DNA from: an uncultured Colwellia sp. | GTDB lineage: Bacteria; Pseudomonadota; Gammaproteobacteria; Enterobacterales; Alteromonadaceae | Length of the DNA stretch: 64,000 bases | Reading direction: 5' to 3' | Assembly (NCBI GenBank): GCA_913058245.1 | Contig: CAJXQJ010000008.1 | Span: 103,348-167,347 of the forward strand | Shown here: positions 17,849-27,885 of the stretch, piece by piece | Position numbering within the stretch: position 1 is the stretch's first letter | Layout of the letters: each line of letters begins with the position of its first letter | The notes under the pieces: model-generated | The model's database searches: none | Seen by the model: the letters and a program-made list of their open reading frames with translations, nothing else | Told to the model about the DNA's origin: nothing | Translations under genes and position numbers: made by a program

Positions 17849-20800
17849 CTATTCTTCCTTACTGACAATTGCTAGCTGTTGCTCTATTTCTTGAGCAATT
17901 GCCTGTGGCGAACCGGTATTACGACATAACCAGTAGTAGGCACCAGGCACAACAAATAAAGTGAATATACTTGCAAGGGAAACACCTGCAAAAATTACTA
18001 CACCGATTACCATACGGCTTTCAGCACCTGGGCCAACAGCTAAAACAAGCGGTATAGCACTAGTGACCGTGGTAAATGTTGTCATAACAATCGGCCTTAA
18101 ACGCTGAGTTGCTGCCGATACTAATGCTTCCTCAAATGCGATTCCTTTATCACGCAATTGGTTAGCAAACTCCACAATTAAAATACCATTTTTAGCCGCT
18201 AAGCCAATCAGCATAACAATACCAATTTGGCTGTAAATATTTAAACTCATACCCATTAGCTGCAGCCCAGCCAAAGCACCAACCAGGGCTAAAGGCACTG
18301 TTAACATAATAACAAACGGGTGAATAAAGCTTTCAAATTGCGCCGACAACACAAGGTAGGTGATCACTAACGCTAGCGCAAAAATAAAGGCGATTGAATT
18401 ACCAGACTCTTGTAACAACTGAGATTGCCCTTTATACGCCACTTGAGCTTCCTGCGGTAAGTGTTCCGCAACGGCGTTATTAAGGTAATCAAGCGCATCA
18501 CCAAGTGGGTAACCAGCCGCAAGATTAGCGCTAATAGTAACGCTTCGTAGACGATTAAAACGGTTAAGCTGTGAAGATGTAGCATTCTCTTCAATAGTGA
18601 TCAAATTTGATAACGGTACTAAATCGTCACTAATATCTGAGCGCACAAAAATATTATCAATGTCGGTCGGATTGGAAAAGTCAGCTTTTTCACCGCGTAC
18701 AACAACATAATATTCTTCACCGCGTTCAACAAAGTTGGTTACCCGACGTTGGCCTAACATTGTTTCTAATGTCCTACCGATATCACCGACAGTAACACCT
18801 AAATCAAAAGCTCGGTCATGATCAATTTTTACTAATAACTGTGGGTAGGTTTCTTTATAGTCGCTATCAATACTATGTAAGTTAGGGTTTTCTTGCGCTT
18901 TAGCAATAATAATATCACGCCACTTCGCCAATTCTTCATAAGTATTCCCCTGTAAAACAAAGGCAACTGGCGAAACAGAGCCACCACCACTTAAACCTCG
19001 TCGCATCATGGCAAATGCACGAACATCAGTAACTTGTGATAATTCCCCATTCATTTTTCTAATAAAATCAAAGGTATTTGTAACGCGTTCATCCCACGCC
19101 GGCATGCCAACAATGGCAATTCCACCTGAACCACCAAAACCGGGCACCCTGACGATTACTCTATCAAGCTCACCGCTGCGTTGATGTGTTAGCAATTTCT
19201 CTTCAATTTGCTGCATGTTTTTAACATTATTTTCATAACTTGCGCCTTCAGCGCCTCGCATCATCACAAAGAAATTTCCACGATCTTCTTTAGGTGTGTA
19301 CTCAGACGGCAACTGCGTAAACAAACTATAAACAGCAAATAAAGATAAAATAACCACAGCAAAGATCATCAGTGGTTGATGAATACTAGTTTTCAGCGAC
19401 CGTGCATAAGCGGCTTCTAGTTTAGCAAAACCTTTATCCAACATTTGGCCAAAAGAAGAGCTCCGCTCACGGTGCTTTAACATTTTTGAACACATCATTG
19501 GCGTCAGTGACAATGCGGTGATACTTGAGAAAACTACTGCTGCAGCTATCGCGATAGCAAACTCAGTAAACAAGCGGCCAACATTACCCGATAAGAAAAT
19601 TAATGGTACAAATACCGCCACTAAAACTAAAGTGGTTGCAATAACCGCAAAGGCCACTTCTCGGCCACCTTCATACGCTGCCATAAGCGGCGTTTGGCCA
19701 TTCTCTATCCGTCGATAAATATTTTCTAAAACCACGATGGCGTCATCGACTACTAAACCAATTGCCAGCACTAAAGCTAGCAACGTTAATAAATTAATTG
19801 AAAAGCCTAGCCATGATAACACCATCATAGAACCGACAAGTGCTACAGGCACTGTAACAGCTGGAATTAATGTCGCGCTGACATTGCCTAAAAATAAAAA
19901 GATCACCAACACCACCATGATCATGGCAATGCCCAGCGTGTTATATACTTCGTCAATTGAACCTTGAATGAAAACGGAGGAGTCGTAACTATTTGTTATT
20001 GTGGTACCAAGCGGTAAACCACCACGTATTGACATCATTTCCTTGCGCGCAGCTTTTACCACCTCAAGGGTATTGGCTTTGGATTGTTTAATAATCCCCA
20101 AGCCAACCATATTCTTACCATTACCTCGGAACATGTTTTCTTCATCTTCTGCGGTCATGGCGACTTTAGCAACATCACCTAGATATACGAGTGATTTATC
20201 ATCGTTACGCGCAATCACCATAGTGGCAAAGTCATCTTCGGTTAAATAACTACGCTCAACACGGATAGAAAAATCACGATCTATTGACTCAACTTTACCA
20301 GCAGGTAATTCGACATTTTCTGCGCGCAAGGTTTGTTCAATATCGCTTACTGTAACTCCACGAGCAGCCATCGCTTTACGGTTAAGTAAAACTTTCATGG
20401 CATATGTTCTACCACCGCCAACACGAACACGAGCAACCCCATCTACTACCGAAAAGCGGTCAACAATATAACGTTCAGCATAATCGGTTAACTGCAAAGT
20501 TGACATGGTATCACTTTGCAGAACAAACCAAACAATGGCACTTTCATCATCATTGGCTTTAAATACTTCTGGCGGATCAGCTTGTTCTGGTAAATTATTT
20601 AACGCCCGTGAAATACGGTCACGAACATCATTGGTTGCTGAGTCAATATCACGATCGAGCTCAAACTCAATAGAAATATTAGAACGTCCCACTCGGCTAT
20701 TAGAATTGATTGACTTAACACCTTCAATACCACTGATACGATCTTCTAATAATTGAGTAATTTTACTTTCGACAATAGCTGCGGAAGCGCCAGGATAAGA

Positions 20801-20947
20801 GGTATTGATACTAACTACAGGCGGGTCAATATCAGGGTATTCCCGCAGTGGCAAAGTCATAAAAGCAACTATACCGAAAGTGATCAACAGTAAATTTATA
20901 ACGGTAGCAAATACCGGACGTTTGACAGAAATATCAGATAGAATCAC
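17849..20947 (-). CDS. RND efflux pump, inner-membrane transporter (AcrB/MexF family)
   Basis: A 1032-residue HAE1-type resistance-nodulation-division transporter. It starts with the typical SDISVKRPVFATVINLLLI and has twelve helices and two large periplasmic loops. The proton relay aspartates lie in AIGLVVDDAIVVLENIYR. The second half repeats the fold (QIGIVMLIGLAAKNGILIVEFAN). It uses the proton gradient to export lipophilic drugs or metabolites from the periplasm through a TolC-like channel, which is not encoded here. The adaptor gene ends 2 bases upstream, so the two are coupled. No local regulator gene is adjacent. Confidence 0.96.
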   Translation of the reverse strand: MILSDISVKRPVFATVINLLLITFGIVAFMTLPLREYPDIDPPVVSINTSYPGASAAIVESKITQLLEDRISGIEGVKSINSNSRVGRSNISIEFELDRDIDSATNDVRDRISRALNNLPEQADPPEVFKANDDESAIVWFVLQSDTMSTLQLTDYAERYIVDRFSVVDGVARVRVGGGRTYAMKVLLNRKAMAARGVTVSDIEQTLRAENVELPAGKVESIDRDFSIRVERSYLTEDDFATMVIARNDDKSLVYLGDVAKVAMTAEDEENMFRGNGKNMVGLGIIKQSKANTLEVVKAARKEMMSIRGGLPLGTTITNSYDSSVFIQGSIDEVYNTLGIAMIMVVLVIFLFLGNVSATLIPAVTVPVALVGSMMVLSWLGFSINLLTLLALVLAIGLVVDDAIVVLENIYRRIENGQTPLMAAYEGGREVAFAVIATTLVLVAVFVPLIFLSGNVGRLFTEFAIAIAAAVVFSSITALSLTPMMCSKMLKHRERSSSFGQMLDKGFAKLEAAYARSLKTSIHQPLMIFAVVILSLFAVYSLFTQLPSEYTPKEDRGNFFVMMRGAEGASYENNVKNMQQIEEKLLTHQRSGELDRVIVRVPGFGGSGGIAIVGMPAWDERVTNTFDFIRKMNGELSQVTDVRAFAMMRRGLSGGGSVSPVAFVLQGNTYEELAKWRDIIIAKAQENPNLHSIDSDYKETYPQLLVKIDHDRAFDLGVTVGDIGRTLETMLGQRRVTNFVERGEEYYVVVRGEKADFSNPTDIDNIFVRSDISDDLVPLSNLITIEENATSSQLNRFNRLRSVTISANLAAGYPLGDALDYLNNAVAEHLPQEAQVAYKGQSQLLQESGNSIAFIFALALVITYLVLSAQFESFIHPFVIMLTVPLALVGALAGLQLMGMSLNIYSQIGIVMLIGLAAKNGILIVEFANQLRDKGIAFEEALVSAATQRLRPIVMTTFTTVTSAIPLVLAVGPGAESRMVIGVVIFAGVSLASIFTLFVVPGAYYWLCRNTGSPQAIAQEIEQQLAIVSKEE

Positions 20948-20949
20948 GC

Positions 20950-22002
20950 TTACTTCTCCAACACGTTTACAGAGCTACCATCACGTAATTTCAAAGCACC
21001 TTCAATAACCACTTCGGTCCCTGAGCCAAGCCCGCCAAGCACTTCAACAAAACCGTGGTGGCGACGACCAATAGTAAGTTGCTTTTTCAGAGCTTTTCCT
21101 GCTTCAACAACAAAAACAAAGTGATCATCTTCAATCGGTATCACAGCACTTTCCGGCACTTGCAATATTTGCTCAACATTACGAATTATTTGAATATTTA
21201 ATAACATACCAGCACGCAATTTATGGTCACTATTTGGGATTTCTGCTCGTACTTTTAACGTACGGGTAACACTATCAATGCGAGAATCTATTGAGGTTAC
21301 TTTGCCAAGAAATACTTGCTCGTTATAAGCGATATTAGTTGCTTCGATTGATTGGCCAACCGAGACAGTTGTTAAGTAGCGTTCAGGAATAGAAAAATCT
21401 ACTTTAATGGTATTTAAATCATCTAAGCTGGTAATAACATCGCCTACATCAATTAACGCGCCTATGCTAATTTCACGAAATCCTAGCATGCCTGAGAAAG
21501 GCGCTTTAATGGTTAAATCATTTAATTTAATTTTTGCGCTAAGTAACTGTGCTGAAATAGCTTTTGTTTTTGCTTCTTGTTGGTCAACAATTGATTTTGA
21601 TGTCGCTTTTTTTGTGAAAAGGTCTTGAAAACGATTAAGCTGCGCGACTGATTCTGCCAAATTTGCTTCTAACTCTTTAACTTTCGCTGCTTCCTCTCGG
21701 CTGTTTAACCGCACTAAAATATCGCCTTTTTTGACAATATCACCATCTTGGAAAGAAATATCATCAACCAAGTCAGAATATTTACTCGTGATTAATACCT
21801 GCTCATTTGCTCGTGCTGTACCAATCGCTTCAACAGAATCTTTAAATGCTGCTTGGGCAATAACCGCTGTTTTCACTGACACAACGCGTTGGTGCTTTGC
21901 TTTAGTAGTTACCGACTCAGGCCACTGCAAATAAACAACAAGTGCAAGCAATACACTAACCAATAACAATAAAGGTAAACGGCGACTAAAAGCAGAAGAC
22001 AT
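20950..22002 (-). CDS. RND efflux periplasmic adaptor (membrane fusion protein)
   Basis: A 350-residue HlyD/AcrA-type adaptor. An N-terminal anchor or signal sits at about 10-26. Then come the lipoyl-like halves (ITSKYSDLVDDISFQDGDIVKKGDILVRL and the matching ISIGALIDVGDVIT segment) around a helical hairpin (about 105-150), and a beta-barrel domain. There is no lipobox Cys, so it is anchored by the N-terminal helix instead. It joins the inner-membrane pump to an outer-membrane channel. First gene of the two-gene operon. Confidence 0.95.
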   Translation of the reverse strand: MSSAFSRRLPLLLLVSVLLALVVYLQWPESVTTKAKHQRVVSVKTAVIAQAAFKDSVEAIGTARANEQVLITSKYSDLVDDISFQDGDIVKKGDILVRLNSREEAAKVKELEANLAESVAQLNRFQDLFTKKATSKSIVDQQEAKTKAISAQLLSAKIKLNDLTIKAPFSGMLGFREISIGALIDVGDVITSLDDLNTIKVDFSIPERYLTTVSVGQSIEATNIAYNEQVFLGKVTSIDSRIDSVTRTLKVRAEIPNSDHKLRAGMLLNIQIIRNVEQILQVPESAVIPIEDDHFVFVVEAGKALKKQLTIGRRHHGFVEVLGGLGSGTEVVIEGALKLRDGSSVNVLEK

Positions 22003-22226
22003 AAATAAAAACTCTCTAAATTTGCGAAAAATTTCAATGCTATTACTATATCTTAGATAGTGAAACAGCTCGATACAGCTTAGCTTAGGATTTGCCGCTT
22101 TGGTCGCAAATTAGAAAAATAATTAACTTTGTGATTAATAAGATATAATTTAGATATACACATACCAAATGACAAATACCTTCAATTCGGTATTGCATCA
22201 TTTTTTACATTTTAAGGACGGAACTC

Positions 22227-22976
22227 GTGAAAATTATTGCCTCAATTATTGTTGTTTTATTGCTGCTAAGTGGTGGTGCCCTTTGGTTTCTAGCTGGCGG
22301 CTCACTGAATGATTTTATTAAAAATCAAATTGAAACAGTTGGTACTCAAGTAACTGAACAAGCTGTTACGGTTAAAGCGGTTGATATTAAACTTACTAGC
22401 GGTGCTGGTAGTATTTTAGGTATCAATCTAGCAAATCCAAAAACATACAGCCAACCTAACGCCTTTTCATTAGGTGAAGTGACTTTAGATATCAACCTTG
22501 AAAGCTTAACCTCATCGCCAATTATAATTGACGCGATAGTCATTAAATCACCACAAGCTTTTGTACAGATGACCCAAACTGGTGGTTCAAATATTCAAGA
22601 GATATTAGACGCGATAGAACGCAATACCCCTAAAGGTGAAGCACAAACTGCCGATAAAGAATCAGCGCCAGCATCAAGTACTGAAGAACCAAAAATTAAA
22701 GTGAGCAAAATTGTTTTAGCTGGAACGTCTTTATCATTAGACTTAAGCGCTTTTGGCAATAAAGAACATAGTGCGACACTACCAGACATTACTTTGAATA
22801 ATGTTGGCGGTGAAGCCGGTTTACCTGCTAGTCAATTAGGTAGTGAGATAGTAAAACAAGCATTATCAAATATTTGGAAGAAAGCAAAAGCAACTCAAAA
22901 GAAAAAGCTAACTGACGATGCAAAAGACAAGTTAAAAGAAAAAGCGAAGAAAAAATTAACTGAATTATTCGGTTAA
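22227..22976 (+). CDS. AsmA-like / DUF748-type envelope protein
   Basis: A 249-residue protein with one N-terminal membrane helix (about 4-24). After it the pattern VKAVDIKLTSGAGSILGINLANP and LGEVTLDINLESL resembles the repeated strands of AsmA-type proteins. A Ser/Glu/Ala-rich linker (about 135-155) separates this from a second strand region. The last 40 residues are extremely Lys-rich and helical, ending at TELFG. The start is GTG with AAGGA upstream. It is probably periplasmic and inner-membrane anchored. AsmA-like proteins take part in lipid transfer between membranes, but this short form has no proven role. Confidence 0.75.
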   Translation: MKIIASIIVVLLLLSGGALWFLAGGSLNDFIKNQIETVGTQVTEQAVTVKAVDIKLTSGAGSILGINLANPKTYSQPNAFSLGEVTLDINLESLTSSPIIIDAIVIKSPQAFVQMTQTGGSNIQEILDAIERNTPKGEAQTADKESAPASSTEEPKIKVSKIVLAGTSLSLDLSAFGNKEHSATLPDITLNNVGGEAGLPASQLGSEIVKQALSNIWKKAKATQKKKLTDDAKDKLKEKAKKKLTELFG

Positions 22977-23064
22977 TAGCCAAGGTTCGCTTTATTATCC
23001 TCAGCTGAGACCTTTTTTGGTTAAGCTGAGGCTATAAAATAATAATAAATTTAAGGCTTCTGTG

Positions 23065-23661
23065 ATGAATTCAAATACTTTATTAAAACCTGTTACGCTC
23101 GTTTGTGGTTTGTTTGTTGCTAATGCTGTCACCGCAAGTGAGTTTGAAATTAGTGTTATGGCGGGTCAAATGTATGGCTCAGATCTTATTGCCTCTGACA
23201 ATACTGATATTAGCGTAGACTCTGGTAGCAATATTGCCATAGGGCTGGCATGGCAAGCCGATATTAATGGCCAAGGGCAAGTTTTACTCAACCGAGTTAG
23301 TCATGATTTTACCGGCGAGAATGCGCTCAAGTCATCTTTGGATATTACTTACGCACACTTCAACGGTGTTGCGCTCTTTCGTCAAGAAAATTACGTCACC
23401 ACTATGAGCCTGGGACTTGGTGGTGGCTACTTTGATGCTGAGCATGGTGGAGAAGAATTATATCCATCCGCGAGTATTTCTTTTGGCACTCGTTATGAAT
23501 TTTCCGATAATATAGCGCTAGTAACTGAACTGCGTGCTTACGCCAGTTTAATTGATGAAGATGATGCTATATTTTGTCAGCAAGAAATTTGTAGTGCCAA
23601 ATTTGAAGACTCACTCTGGATAGACAGTGCGATATCTGTGGGAATTGCCGTAAAGTTCTAG
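23065..23661 (+). CDS. Small outer-membrane beta-barrel-like protein
   Basis: A protein of about 198 residues. Residues 1-24 are a Sec signal peptide (cut near VTAS|EF). The mature chain alternates polar and hydrophobic residues with Gly/Tyr-rich strand edges (SLGLGGGYFDAEHGG, ASISFGTRYEF). It ends in VGIAVKF, and a C-terminal aromatic residue is the outer-membrane barrel assembly signal. It looks like an eight-strand OmpW/OmpA-type barrel, with a Cys pair in one loop (FCQQEICS). ATG 23065 is preferred over the overlapping GTG 23062 because AAGG is 8 bases away. Ligand unknown. Confidence 0.75.
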   Translation: MNSNTLLKPVTLVCGLFVANAVTASEFEISVMAGQMYGSDLIASDNTDISVDSGSNIAIGLAWQADINGQGQVLLNRVSHDFTGENALKSSLDITYAHFNGVALFRQENYVTTMSLGLGGGYFDAEHGGEELYPSASISFGTRYEFSDNIALVTELRAYASLIDEDDAIFCQQEICSAKFEDSLWIDSAISVGIAVKF

Positions 23662-23751
23662 GTAAAACTATACAAAACTTTCCTGCCAGTGTTAGTTACG
23701 GGCAAACTTGGCAGATTTCTCTAAGCCCTTTTAGTAAAGTCGAGGAAAAAC

Positions 23752-25272
23752 ATGGCTTCATCCATTCAACAACTTATTAGTATTACCGATACCCAAGGAA
23801 ATTTTAGTTATATTAATGACGCTTATGCCGACGCTTTAGGAATCGAGCAAACTAATATCAATAATTGCCGTCAGCAACATTACTTCCATCAAGATATGCC
23901 AAAAAATATTATTGAGGAAATTAATCAAACACTTGCAAAAGGCTTCTCATGGCAAGGACTAATTCAGTTTAAAAGTAGCAATAACCAAGCGGTATGGCTT
24001 GATGCCTTTATAACCCCTCAGTACCAAAATGAAAAAATTATCGGCTTTCAATCAATTGCCACCATAGCTAAACCTGATCTTGTTGCTCGAGCAAGTAATA
24101 TTTATGGCGCAATCCGCGAAAACAAAACTTGGGCAAATATAGAAATTTCAAAAAACCAAAAATTTGCCTTTTTGTTAACAATAAGTGCAATTGCCCAGTA
24201 CTTTATTTTTACTCGCTTTGGCCTCTATCATTCTATTTTTGCAGCCATATGTGCTGCAACGCCCGTGCTAGTATTTTGGCAAGACATCATACCTACAGCC
24301 ATGCGTGCCCAACGCATGCAATCTATGTTTGATTCACAGTCCCGCAAAGTATACTTTGGTGGCGGCACAGCCAGTATATTTGATTTTAATTTCGCCATGC
24401 TAAAAGCAAAATTACGTGCCATTATAGAACGGACATTAGATACCGCAAAACCTATCAATGCCGTAATGGCAAACGTTAATGAAGGAATCAGCAATACACG
24501 AGAAAACCTAACCAGTCAGCAAAGCGCTGTTGAACAGCTCAGTCATGCAATGCGCGAAATGCAAACCACTACGACTGAGATTTCTGCTAATGTCGTGACT
24601 GCTGCTGGCGACTTAGATGAAACATTTTCTCAGTGTGAACAAGCGCAACAAGGAATATTTTCAACCACAGATAAAATTAAAGCACTGGCAAATGATATTG
24701 ATCAAGCATCGTCTTCTGCAGATAGCCTGACACAGTCTGCTAATAACGTCAGTGGCCTAATGGAAGAAATACAGTCAATTGCCGACCAAACTAACTTATT
24801 AGCTTTAAACGCGGCAATTGAAGCCGCCCGTGCCGGAGAGCATGGCCGAGGCTTTGCTGTAGTTGCTGACGAAGTTCGTAATTTATCATCTCGAACACAA
24901 GATTCTGCAGAAAAAATTCATCAACGCTTATCTGTGATGCTAGAAACCATAGAGCAATGGGTTGCGCTGATGCTAAAAAACAAAGACGAAGCACAGCTTT
25001 GCGTTGATATTGCTGAAAGCTCCAATGGTAAAATTGCCGATGTTGTTGACCGAGTGCAAAAAGTCACTGATGTTGCCAATCAAATCGCAACGGCTACAGA
25101 GCAACAAAGCGTTACGTCGGTTACGATTAATGAACACGTTGAAGAAGTGCATCAAGCAATTGAAAAAACCTGGGCACAAACTGACATAGTCACAGAAGAA
25201 ATGAGTAATTTATCTGCTAGTGTCAACGACATTAGTAATGTTGCCAGTACTTTTGTACCACCGAAAAAATAA
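23752..25272 (+). CDS. PAS-containing methyl-accepting chemotaxis protein (Aer-like)
   Basis: A 506-residue receptor. The N-terminal PAS domain (about 1-110, with [20 protein letters not shown] and the YFHQDMPK helix) is cytoplasmic. Two close membrane helices follow (about 137-155 and 159-180) with almost no periplasmic loop, the layout of the energy-taxis receptor Aer. The signalling domain covers 205-506. Its hairpin tip, [20 protein letters not shown] (343-362), contacts CheA and CheW. It probably senses redox or oxygen state through a PAS-bound cofactor. GAGGA precedes the ATG. It fits with the PomAB motor genes at 54-55 kb. Confidence 0.93.
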   Translation: MASSIQQLISITDTQGNFSYINDAYADALGIEQTNINNCRQQHYFHQDMPKNIIEEINQTLAKGFSWQGLIQFKSSNNQAVWLDAFITPQYQNEKIIGFQSIATIAKPDLVARASNIYGAIRENKTWANIEISKNQKFAFLLTISAIAQYFIFTRFGLYHSIFAAICAATPVLVFWQDIIPTAMRAQRMQSMFDSQSRKVYFGGGTASIFDFNFAMLKAKLRAIIERTLDTAKPINAVMANVNEGISNTRENLTSQQSAVEQLSHAMREMQTTTTEISANVVTAAGDLDETFSQCEQAQQGIFSTTDKIKALANDIDQASSSADSLTQSANNVSGLMEEIQSIADQTNLLALNAAIEAARAGEHGRGFAVVADEVRNLSSRTQDSAEKIHQRLSVMLETIEQWVALMLKNKDEAQLCVDIAESSNGKIADVVDRVQKVTDVANQIATATEQQSVTSVTINEHVEEVHQAIEKTWAQTDIVTEEMSNLSASVNDISNVASTFVPPKK

Positions 25273-25521
25273 TAGCGAAAATGGCTGGTTTTTCATCATA
25301 GCAATAAAAGTCAGCCTTCTCATTCCACCGCTAAATATTAATTTTTCACCCGAAAAAGAATCTAACCAGTGCAATAATCTACATCACAACAACAATATTT
25401 AAGCACTAGTTCCAACCAGAAAAACGATAAAAGTAACCTTGTGCTGCTACCAAATACGTAACCAGCTATTGAATTTGGCACATAATTGATTAATATCACT
25501 TTCAATAGAGAAAACACAAAA

Positions 25522-25569
25522 ACACAACATATTGTGCTCAATCTTGACCTGAATCACAATATAGGCGTT
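25522..25569 (+). promoter_or_regulatory. Paired NrdR boxes upstream of nrdJ
   Basis: Box 1, ACACAACATATTGTGC (25522-25537), matches the known NrdR consensus acaCwAtATaTwGtgt at 14 of 16 places. Box 2 starts 32 bp later (25554-25569). Its left half, TCACAATATA, fits well and its right half is degenerate. A 16-bp gap between boxes, which places them on one DNA face, is the usual NrdR arrangement. The nrdR gene itself is at 62079-62534 in this window. Confidence 0.82.
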
Positions 25570-25574
25570 ATACT
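25544..25574 (+). promoter_or_regulatory. Candidate sigma-70 promoter of nrdJ
   Basis: TTGACC (25544-25549) and TATACT (25569-25574) with a 19-bp spacer, longer than ideal. It lies between and over the NrdR boxes, so bound NrdR would block it. TTGACCTGAATCAC also resembles an FNR site (TTGAT-N4-ATCAA) with two mismatches. The remainder of the 25273-25641 gap shows no gene. Confidence 0.5.
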
Positions 25575-25641
25575 ATTGTAAGGTTCAGCAATTTTTATAT
25601 CATCGTTACACTTCTTTACTAACGATAATTAAAAAACTGTC

Positions 25642-27831
25642 ATGACCGAGTCAACAATAAAATTAAAAAGCACTGCCGTATATAACAATCAGAATCCAAC
25701 TACTGACCACCTTCCGCTGCAAGCTGCATCTTTCGATATTTGGGATAAAAAATACCGCCTTAAAGACAAGCATGGCAACAACCAAGAAAAGAATGTTACC
25801 GACACCTTTGCTCGCGTTGCAAAAGCCTTAGCGGCGATAGAAAGCAAAAATCAAAAACAGTGGCAAAAGAAATTTATTTGGGCGATGGAATCTGGTGCGT
25901 ATCCCGCAGGGCGTATTATTTCAAATGCGGGTGCTGAAAAGTTCAAACCTGCAACATCAACCATTAATTGTACCGTGTCAGGCACAATTGAAGACTCTAT
26001 GACAGGTATTTTAAGCCGTGTCCATCAAGCGGGATTAACACTAAAAGCCGGCTGTGGTATCGGTTATGAGTTTTCAACACTAAGACCCAGTGGCGCTTAC
26101 GTTGCTGGCGCAGGGGCAACGACTTCAGGCCCTATGTCGTTTATGGATATCTACGACAAAATGTGCTTTACCGTTAGCTCTGCTGGTGGTCGACGTGGTG
26201 CACAAATGGGGGTGTTTGATATTTCCCACCCTGATGTTAAAGAATTTATTTTAGCAAAGCGTGAAGACGGGCGATTACGTCAATTCAACTTATCGTTATT
26301 GATCAGTGATGACTTTATTAACGCAGTGAAAAATGATCAGGAATGGCCATTAAATTTCCCATTGACGCAAAAAGAGGTCCAGTCAGACAGCATAGACCTA
26401 AACGATAGCAATATAGTGCTATTTAAAAGTAATCACTATTCGGATGAGTTTATTAAAAGTCATAATTATATTTTAAATAAACAAGGTAAAATTGCCTGCA
26501 AAATTTATAGCACAATTCCGGCGCAAAGGCTCTGGGATATGATCATGAGTAATACTTTTGATTATGCCGAGCCTGGATTTTTATTGATTGATCATGCCAA
26601 TGACATGAATAACAACTGGTTTTGTGAGCAGCTACGCGCTAGTAATCCTTGCGGCGAGCAAATATTACCACCTCACGGCGCCTGTCTTTTAGGCTCGATC
26701 AACTTAGTTAAGTTTGTGCAACAACCATTCTCTCAACAAGCTAGCTTTGATTGGGAGAAATTTAGAGAAGTCACAAAAGTTTTTACACGCATGCTAGACA
26801 ATGTGGTTGAAATTAACGGCTTACCACTTGAAGAACAACGATTAGAAATTCAAAACAAACGCCGACACGGCATGGGCTATCTAGGTCTGGGCTCTGCACT
26901 TACCATGTTAAAAATGCCTTACAATAGCCCTGAAGCTGTCGCATTTACTGAAGAAGTATCAAAAGTACTGGCAATTACTGGTTGGCAAGAAGCGTTAAAT
27001 TTAGCGAAAGAAAAAGGCCCTGCGCCGATTTTACAACAAAGCTTTATTGTTGACCAAGCTATGCTAAACAAACGTCCAGAAATGATAAAAGATGGCATTA
27101 AGGTTGGCGACAGCATTAAAGGCTCAGTATTACACGCTAAATATAGCCGCTATATGCAAAGAGTTGCCCAAGAGCAACCAGAATTAGTTGAGCAATTAGC
27201 TAAAGTTGGTGCAAGGTTTACCCATCACACTTCAATTGCTCCAACTGGTACATTAGCCTTGAGTTTAGGCAACAATGTTTCTAATGGTATTGAGCCAAGT
27301 TTTGCCCATGAATATCATCGCAATATTATTCGAGAGGGTAAAAAATCCAAAGAATCGGTTGCGGTTTCGAGCTATGAATTATTAGCGTTTCGCCAAGCAA
27401 TTAATCCCGAAGCTGAGGCCTATGCAATTGAAGGTGAAAATAAGCTTCCAGCCTACTTTACGGTAAGCGATACCATTAGTCCTGAAGAGCATGTTGATAT
27501 TCAGGCAGCAGCTCAATACTGGATAGATTCATCCATATCAAAAACCATCAATATTCCAACAGACTTTGACTATGGGAATTTCAAAAACATTTACCTTTAT
27601 GCTTACGACAAAGGCTTAAAAGGTTGTACAACATTTCGATTTAACCCTGAAGTTCACCAAGGTGTGTTAGTAAAAGAAACCGATTTAGAAAAGGTGGAAT
27701 ACGAGTTCACGCTTGCGGATGGCACAATCATCACCGCCAAAGGAAATGAAGAAATTCAATACGACGATGAAGTACATACAGCCGCCAACTTACATGACGC
27801 ACTAAAAGAGGGCTACTACGGCAAACTTTAG
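25642..27831 (+). CDS. nrdJ: Adenosylcobalamin-dependent ribonucleotide reductase, catalytic part (NrdJa)
   Basis: A 729-residue class II ribonucleotide reductase that makes deoxyribonucleotides with coenzyme B12, with or without oxygen. Landmarks are ISNAGAEKFKPATSTINCTV, the loop LKAGCGIGYEFSTLRPSGA, the active-site strand SNPCGEQILPPHGACLLGS with its thiyl Cys, and SIAPTGTLALSLG near the substrate phosphate. The C-terminal tail with the exchange cysteines is missing from this chain. It is supplied by the next gene, 54 bp downstream, as in the split NrdJa/NrdJb of Pseudomonas. Paired NrdR boxes overlap its promoter. Confidence 0.95.
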   Translation: MTESTIKLKSTAVYNNQNPTTDHLPLQAASFDIWDKKYRLKDKHGNNQEKNVTDTFARVAKALAAIESKNQKQWQKKFIWAMESGAYPAGRIISNAGAEKFKPATSTINCTVSGTIEDSMTGILSRVHQAGLTLKAGCGIGYEFSTLRPSGAYVAGAGATTSGPMSFMDIYDKMCFTVSSAGGRRGAQMGVFDISHPDVKEFILAKREDGRLRQFNLSLLISDDFINAVKNDQEWPLNFPLTQKEVQSDSIDLNDSNIVLFKSNHYSDEFIKSHNYILNKQGKIACKIYSTIPAQRLWDMIMSNTFDYAEPGFLLIDHANDMNNNWFCEQLRASNPCGEQILPPHGACLLGSINLVKFVQQPFSQQASFDWEKFREVTKVFTRMLDNVVEINGLPLEEQRLEIQNKRRHGMGYLGLGSALTMLKMPYNSPEAVAFTEEVSKVLAITGWQEALNLAKEKGPAPILQQSFIVDQAMLNKRPEMIKDGIKVGDSIKGSVLHAKYSRYMQRVAQEQPELVEQLAKVGARFTHHTSIAPTGTLALSLGNNVSNGIEPSFAHEYHRNIIREGKKSKESVAVSSYELLAFRQAINPEAEAYAIEGENKLPAYFTVSDTISPEEHVDIQAAAQYWIDSSISKTINIPTDFDYGNFKNIYLYAYDKGLKGCTTFRFNPEVHQGVLVKETDLEKVEYEFTLADGTIITAKGNEEIQYDDEVHTAANLHDALKEGYYGKL

Positions 27832-27885
27832 TAGAGAACATTCTAGTAATGCAAATAGCAAAGCAATAACAATATTGGAAAAAAC

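Noticed and set aside
25544..25557. FNR site before nrdJ
   Set aside because: TTGACCTGAATCAC has two mismatches in the half-sites and coincides with a -35-like element, so I keep it only as a possibility.
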